Shown here piece after piece: positions 58,765 through 64,000 of a stretch of DNA of 64,000 nucleotides. Location: assembly GCA_900660155.1 (NCBI GenBank), contig CABFPE010000122.1:1004916-1068915 (forward strand), read 5' to 3'. The notes under the pieces were generated by a model. That model searched no databases. It saw only the letters and a list, made by a program, of their open reading frames with translations, and was not told the origin of the DNA. A program made the position numbers and the translations under genes. Numbering within the stretch: the stretch's first letter is position 1; each line of letters begins with the position of its first letter. Source of the stretch: Hofstenia miamia. Its lineage: Eukaryota > Xenacoelomorpha > Acoela > Hofsteniidae.

Positions 58765-61700
58765 TGCAATATATTTTGTATTTTCATTCAAGTTTCTAAT
58801 TTGAGATTTTATGTGCAGTAAGCTATTCCCATTTTTACATGCATTGAATAACAAATTGCAAAAGCAAATCCTATATGCAAATTAACATTACAAAATAACT
58901 TATGACTATTATTTAGAAGATTAGCAAACATATTTGATTCGATTTTTTACTACTAATACGATGTTACATTTTGTAACACGATGCCCAACAAATATAAAAA
59001 CATGTATAACTATTTTGGAAAAATTATGCATCGATATTTTCAACATAATATATTTAAACAACCATATTACACATCATAGTAAAATTTTGCCTCAATCCTC
59101 ACCAGCGTTTTCAATAAAATTATAAATGAAGACTTTTTGTTACAATTTGTAACACCTTGACCCATTAAGGGAGTTCAGTGTCTTAAGATTTTCCCTAAGG
59201 TAATGGTATAGACTATGTTGTTTCTGAATAAATCAGACTGCTAAAGGGAATACGAATTCACAAAAATATGCAGGCATACTTAAAAGCCAGTTTATCTTCC
59301 CACTGCCAAAATGATCAAAGAAAGATTGTCTCAATGCCGTATTGGCCTAACCCCATTAAAACACTGTGGTATGCTCAGAGTTTTGCCTCAAAATCCAGAT
59401 AAAAATTAGCAAGTCAAGCTTAATTTCAGCACTAATTAATTTGTGGTACATGGACAAAACTGGCAGCAATAGCTACAAGTGATTAATGCTTCAATCCAAA
59501 ATTTGTTGAAGTTTTATTGGCAGCAAGAGATGCACAGTAAATTTTGACAGAAGTTTTAATGATTTGAATAATATCTGGGAATATTACTATTCTCAATATT
59601 ATTATAAATAATAGCCTGATTAACTTACTTAATATTTATCTTAGTTATATAAACAAAACAAATTCGTTAAAAGCGTGAAAAGCAATCACTGTTAAGATCT
59701 AAATTTGTAGCAACTATGAACTGATTACCTTTTGAAACATAATATGCAAGCTGTCTTTTTAGTCAAAAGTGAGGTCCTATATGTGATTCATACAAAATTA
59801 TTTCGTGATATGCAATGGAATCCAAAAAAAGAGAAATGTGGCCAATAATATGTTATTTAAGTGTTTGAGAAATATCTGAAATATTTAGAATAAGATATTA
59901 TGACAATTAGAACTATTTTCAACAGTCAAAAAATATACTGAGAGCGTTTTTATCCAAATTTGTAGGAAACATGGTTTTTACAGTTAATAAATACAAAAAT
60001 ATAGGGTCATATACTGCATTGCATTTTAAAATGAATTGAAAACGAAATTGAATGCCGAATTCATAATTTTAGCAGTTTCACATTTTTCTTTTCAATCTGC
60101 TGTTTAGAAATTGAAAAATTAATTTGTTTATTAAGGCTTAACAGCAAGTTACTAGTGCTCGATTAAATAAACTTACTATAGACCCCCTCTGCTCACTAGT
60201 TGATAAAAATATGGTTAAATTAAACTCACTCACATTCAAATTACTACAATGTCAAGTGCAACCAAGATAAGTATGTAAAAGACTGATGTGTTGTCAATTA
60301 AGTGTTTACAGACAATAAAGATGCACGCAATGTAACTATTTACAATGAAAATATGTTCACATGAAGAGATTGAGAAATTATCACTGATATCAGCCATTTT
60401 CAGAGACTTGCATCGCAAAGTATTTAAAATTTAAATCGAAATTTGCCTGTAGAAATTAAACTGGAAAATTTTTTAGTAAATAGCAAATTTTTTTATTACA
60501 ATTTTGTTTAAAATTAGAACAAGCACCTAACGTGCATGTTGTGGGAATGTTGTTAGCATAAATCCACATATGTTAAAAAGTGAGATTGGTGAATATTAAC
60601 CTAAAAATTTGACCTAAGATCTTCAAAATTTCTACTTTATCTTAACCTACAAAAAATAAAGGTTTTCACTAAACAAAACAATTGTTCTTTGGAAGTTATT
60701 AAAATAATACTTAAAAAACATTTTTGAATGAAAAAAAATGTGTTCAAAATCTAGCCAGCTAGATTTTAACTCATCTGTGTCGATTACTTCTCAATGTGAT
60801 AATGCTATAATCTTCAAATAATATTTTGAAGCTGCAAGCAATTATATCTAGGTTGGTTGAACTCAGTTTGTTAGGGTGATATCTTTACAAACTAAAAGTA
60901 CATGGACTTTGGACAAATTTATCATAAAAGCCCACAACAATTTTAGTACGATAAGATAAGAGATTCTATATCTACTAGTGTTTATTATAAAATTTGTTAA
61001 TGTCATGTTTGTGCATGACTATTTTAAATGTTGAACTTTTGGTGGCTCCGCTCATTACACTGGGAAAGTTTGATTACTCCTGAATTAGCTTAAAAATATG
61101 TCAGGATTTGCATTCATGTAAAATCAATATAATAAACACTAATATTAAACGAACCATTTAACTGATTAGTTAAATCTGAGTCCGATCCACATACATATCA
61201 ATTCAAAATAAAGATTAACTTTTAAAAAGAATATAATTTTCATTGAAATATATACAACTTTCCATAAGCAAAATATTAATGCGAAATGAAAACATTTGTA
61301 GAAGCGAAAACCCTATGTATTTGCGCGAAATACTATATAAAAATCCCAACTTATTGTCAACAAGCTTAACATAAAATGAATGACACTAACGAAGTTGTTT
61401 TAACATGCTCTGCATATTGTATATGCTGTCCATAAACAATCTTATAAATTTAATATAATTTGAAATTTAGCATATTGTGATTCTAATATTTTCATCCTAT
61501 AAAATCAAGCGAAATTAATTTGATCCTTCCATCGGTGTTAATCAAAGGAATATGAAAACAGTTTATCTACTGGTGATAGTTTTTCTTAAAGTTTTACAGA
61601 GATATGGACATAATTAGAACGATCGTTTTTTGGATATTTATTCAATTACTTTGCAATTGTCACGTTTTAATTCAAGTAGAAATCACTTAGTTAAAATTCA

Positions 61701-62195
61701 CCTACAAACGAATTGTATTAAACGCTACAAATTATTCAAATATATATATATGATTATTGAATAATTTAGTACACATTTGTTACTATACTGCTTTAAAACC
61801 TGCAAATGCAAAAATACTGAATGAACGCTAGACTCTTCAATTCTAAGCACTTGGAATTTTTGCAGGCAGAGCCTTGATCAAACTCATTAAAAATCAATAA
61901 AATTAACCCATAATTAAATCACAAGTACATTTACTCTCATGGGAAATACATAGTGCCGGAAAATAAATGTCACGAATAGAAAATAATTTGTGTGATTAAT
62001 ACTTAGGAAATCTCTATTGGAAAAATAAAGGAAATTATTAAAAAACGTATGTATTGTTTATTGCAGAGAAGTTATGAAATATTTGTGTTTATAACTGAAA
62101 GGGTATCCTTATGAATGATGTGAAGCGATATATTGTGTTTCCACACATATTTCACCACGCATAACTTGACAACACAGGGTGTTTGAATTATGAAA
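58765..62195. other. long non-coding stretch
   Basis: About 3.4 kb of AT-rich DNA without recognisable genes or transposons. Isolated short frames show no motif. Confidence 0.5.
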
Positions 62196-62202
62196 ACCAA
62201 AT

Positions 62203-62208
62203 GATTTA
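62203..62208 (-). promoter_or_regulatory. candidate poly(A) signal for the 62528-62740 reading frame
   Basis: AATAAA on the minus strand, about 320 bases past the stop of the small open segment. Chance occurrence is likely in DNA of this composition. Confidence 0.2.
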
Positions 62209-62527
62209 TTTGCTGTTATCAAGCGAGATGCGCTTCTAAAATAAAAGAACAATTACAAGACATTCTTTCATAAAATGCAAAATATATTTCAAACATCTAG
62301 AAAATAAATAAATGCTGCCTTCATTATTTTTCAGTGTTTGAATTTACGAAATTTCATTGCTAATTTATTGAACAAATTCCATTGTACAAAATAATAAAAA
62401 CAGCATTGCACACTGAAATTAGAAAACAGTAAGTCTAGACTAAATAATAAAGAACGGTTTGAATAGTTGAACCTCAGAAATAAATGCAGTGTATTGTAAA
62501 AAATAAAAATTAGTAAACGGCCGAAAT

Positions 62528-62740
62528 TCATGTTGCAGAAATAATCAGTTCGTTAGATGGAGGAGCACAGAAACGAGGTTGCTTAGCGTAAAGATCATGC
62601 TCCACATTCGACGAGTCCAAACTAAGCACATCCACGAAATCAATATTTCTTTCACCATTTTCAACACATGTCAGTGACGACTCAGACTTAATTGAGCGGA
62701 GGACACCAGTAAAAGAACCATACTCATCTAAAGCACGCAT
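62528..62740 (-). CDS. possible terminal exon or small protein, unknown function
   Basis: A 70-residue minus-strand frame beginning MRALDEYGSFTGVLRSIKSE and ending PRFCAPPSNELIISAT. The composition is balanced, with ordinary coding use of Asp, Glu, Ser and Val and none of the Lys/Asn/Ile/Phe excess of chance frames here. That sets it apart from neighbouring open frames. An acceptor-like TTTTAAG lies about 17 bases before the ATG with the frame still open, so it could be the last exon of a minus-strand gene extending past the window. No domain recognised. Confidence 0.35.
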   Translation of the reverse strand: MRALDEYGSFTGVLRSIKSESSLTCVENGERNIDFVDVLSLDSSNVEHDLYAKQPRFCAPPSNELIISAT

Positions 62741-63595
62741 CGTTGAAAATATAAACTTAAAACGCTTTCAGAATCTACTTTATTCAGGTTGATTATGAAC
62801 AGAATTAGTTAATGAAAATCTATAATTCCATGCACTTAAGTGGAATTAAATGGTAAAAGACTTATAAAGAAATGTCTTAAATGAAAATCTGCTATGATAT
62901 CGTTCACCAAGATTGGAAAAACTAGCATTAGAAATAGTTTTTTTAAATAAATCTCGTGTTGTAAATAATCCAACCTGTTATAATATGACTAATATTTGTG
63001 GAATACTCAATTGAATGCTATTTGAGTCACTTATTGAACAGCTAGTATTCTTCATTTGCTTTGTGCTTTGAATTAACAATATTAAACAGATGTGCCTCTT
63101 TATAAGCGATAGATGAAGTGATTGAATTCAAACCTCTATTAGAACAAAATGTACTGTCGATTGCACAATACCTACAGCACTTTGATCACATTTATTTCAA
63201 AAAAATTATTATTACATTATTGATATCAATAGTAGTCATTTGGACTTTAAGGATATCAGGAATGGTATTTGCCACTTGTCAGCAAAAGCCATAGCACCTC
63301 AACAGCAATTGCCTTATTTGTCCCATAAAACACCCAAAGTTTGATCGAGTAAATTTAAAACCTACACTAACCATGCATGATTAACTTTCCTTTTAAAATA
63401 ATAATTGCTTAGTAAAGTGATACTCATACATCATTATATGTGATTATAAATTTAATTTTCAAGTGTCCATCGGTAAGTTAGTCTGCTTAGAATCAGGGAT
63501 GGCAAAACAGTGTAATTTTGGAAAAAAACGTTTTAAAAATTGAAAACAATGTTTTTTGCTTTTAGCAGACTCAGCAAAGGGTGCGAAAATTTTAC
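62741..63595. other. non-coding spacer
   Basis: AT-rich; nothing recognised. It would be intronic if the 62528-62740 frame is a terminal exon. Confidence 0.4.
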
Positions 63596-63599
63596 TATA

Positions 63600-64000
63600 T
63601 CACATGGGAACCGAAAGGGCTATGCCTGAATCGTCCTAGAGAGTAACCTCCTCGTGGTGGTTCCTGGAGAAGCGGAGACGCTGAGCCAATACTTGATGGG
63701 CGCGTCGCTTTGCGGAGTCCCGAACCTAGAGTGGACGTTAAACAATAGGGTATAAGAAGGTGCAACCATGTGTGCTTTGCACATATGGGGGCGGTGACGA
63801 TAATGTAAGAGTATCTATATCTCCTAAATAATCAGGATCTCCATAACAGGCAGACGCAGGTGCTCACGAGTTACCTCAGTTAGTAGCCTTGGTTGGCGAA
63901 AGCTGTAGAGAGGCGCAACCCTCTCATGAAGCTCGGCCTTCGGCTTCACTCTCTGCTGATCAGACTCAACACAGATCAGCACTCTGCGTGCCAGGGGTCG
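63600..64000 (+). mobile_element. GC-rich repeat-like sequence, possibly a LINE 5' region, cut by the window end
   Basis: Composition changes abruptly at about 63600 to roughly even GC, with segments such as CGTGGTGGTTCCTGGAGAAG, GGAGTCCCGAACCTAGAGTG and GAAGCTCGGCCTTCGGCTTC (a hairpin). No long frame is open. The sharp boundary and structured GC-rich text resemble the 5' untranslated region of a non-LTR retrotransposon. The element would continue beyond the window. Assignment is by general appearance only. Confidence 0.35.

Noticed and set aside
1-64000. CRISPR arrays, operons, riboswitches, ribosome binding sites, rRNA genes
   Set aside because: The window is animal nuclear DNA. No regularly spaced repeats of the CRISPR type, bacterial signals or rRNA-like sequence were seen.

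Overview
This is eukaryotic DNA from a ciliated invertebrate animal. It is AT-rich, with short exons, long introns, GT-AG splice sites and a dense load of metazoan transposons. I cannot fix the clade: the gene families (FoxD, a CEP162-like centriolar protein, COX18) are shared by most animals. The repeats (2A-bearing LINEs, an RT-linked C-terminal domain family, piggyBac, hAT, Tc1/mariner) also occur in several invertebrate phyla. All identifications come from reading translated motifs; no database search was run.

Three host genes can be supported. (1) A single-exon FoxD forkhead transcription factor lies at 3323-4171 on the minus strand. It has a full forkhead domain and a C-terminal eh1 repressor motif. 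(2) The last five exons of a CEP162-like coiled-coil gene lie between 20893 and 28581 on the plus strand. All splice phases agree and the stop is at 28581; the 5' exons were not found. (3) A complete six-exon COX18 gene (mitochondrial OXA/YidC-family insertase) lies on the minus strand from 54389 to 41782. Its six exons sum to exactly 375 codons including the stop. A short open segment at 62528-62740 (-) may be a terminal exon.

Layout: 1-5930, FoxD and its flanks; 5933-6842, a Tc1-like element with long inverted repeats; 7860-8360, a hAT remnant; 8653-11562, a nearly complete but twice-frameshifted piggyBac element; 13-20.9 kb, mostly unique AT-rich DNA with one tRNA-like SINE, a dispersed repeat and a conspicuous GC-rich island at 18380-18660; 20.9-28.6 kb, the CEP162 3' end with two mariner-type relics and local duplications in its introns; 30.3-41.4 kb, a graveyard of LINE and other retroelement fragments, including one 2.3 kb hAT element with a perfect 8-bp target duplication and a nested LINE; 41.8-54.4 kb, COX18, whose second intron carries two LINEs end to end; 55.5-58.7 kb, two piggyBac halves in permuted order, one split by a hAT-like element; 58.8-62.5 kb, featureless; 63.6-64.0 kb, a GC-rich repeat-like end.

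The three genes have unrelated jobs (transcription, cilium assembly, respiratory-complex assembly), and nothing suggests they act together. I found no clearly new biological system. The most unusual points are the repeated 16-bp palindromes in the piggyBac ends, the 2A-like motif in a decayed LINE, the permuted piggyBac halves, the GC-rich island with four forkhead-type sites, and the two LINEs joined at a microsatellite tail.
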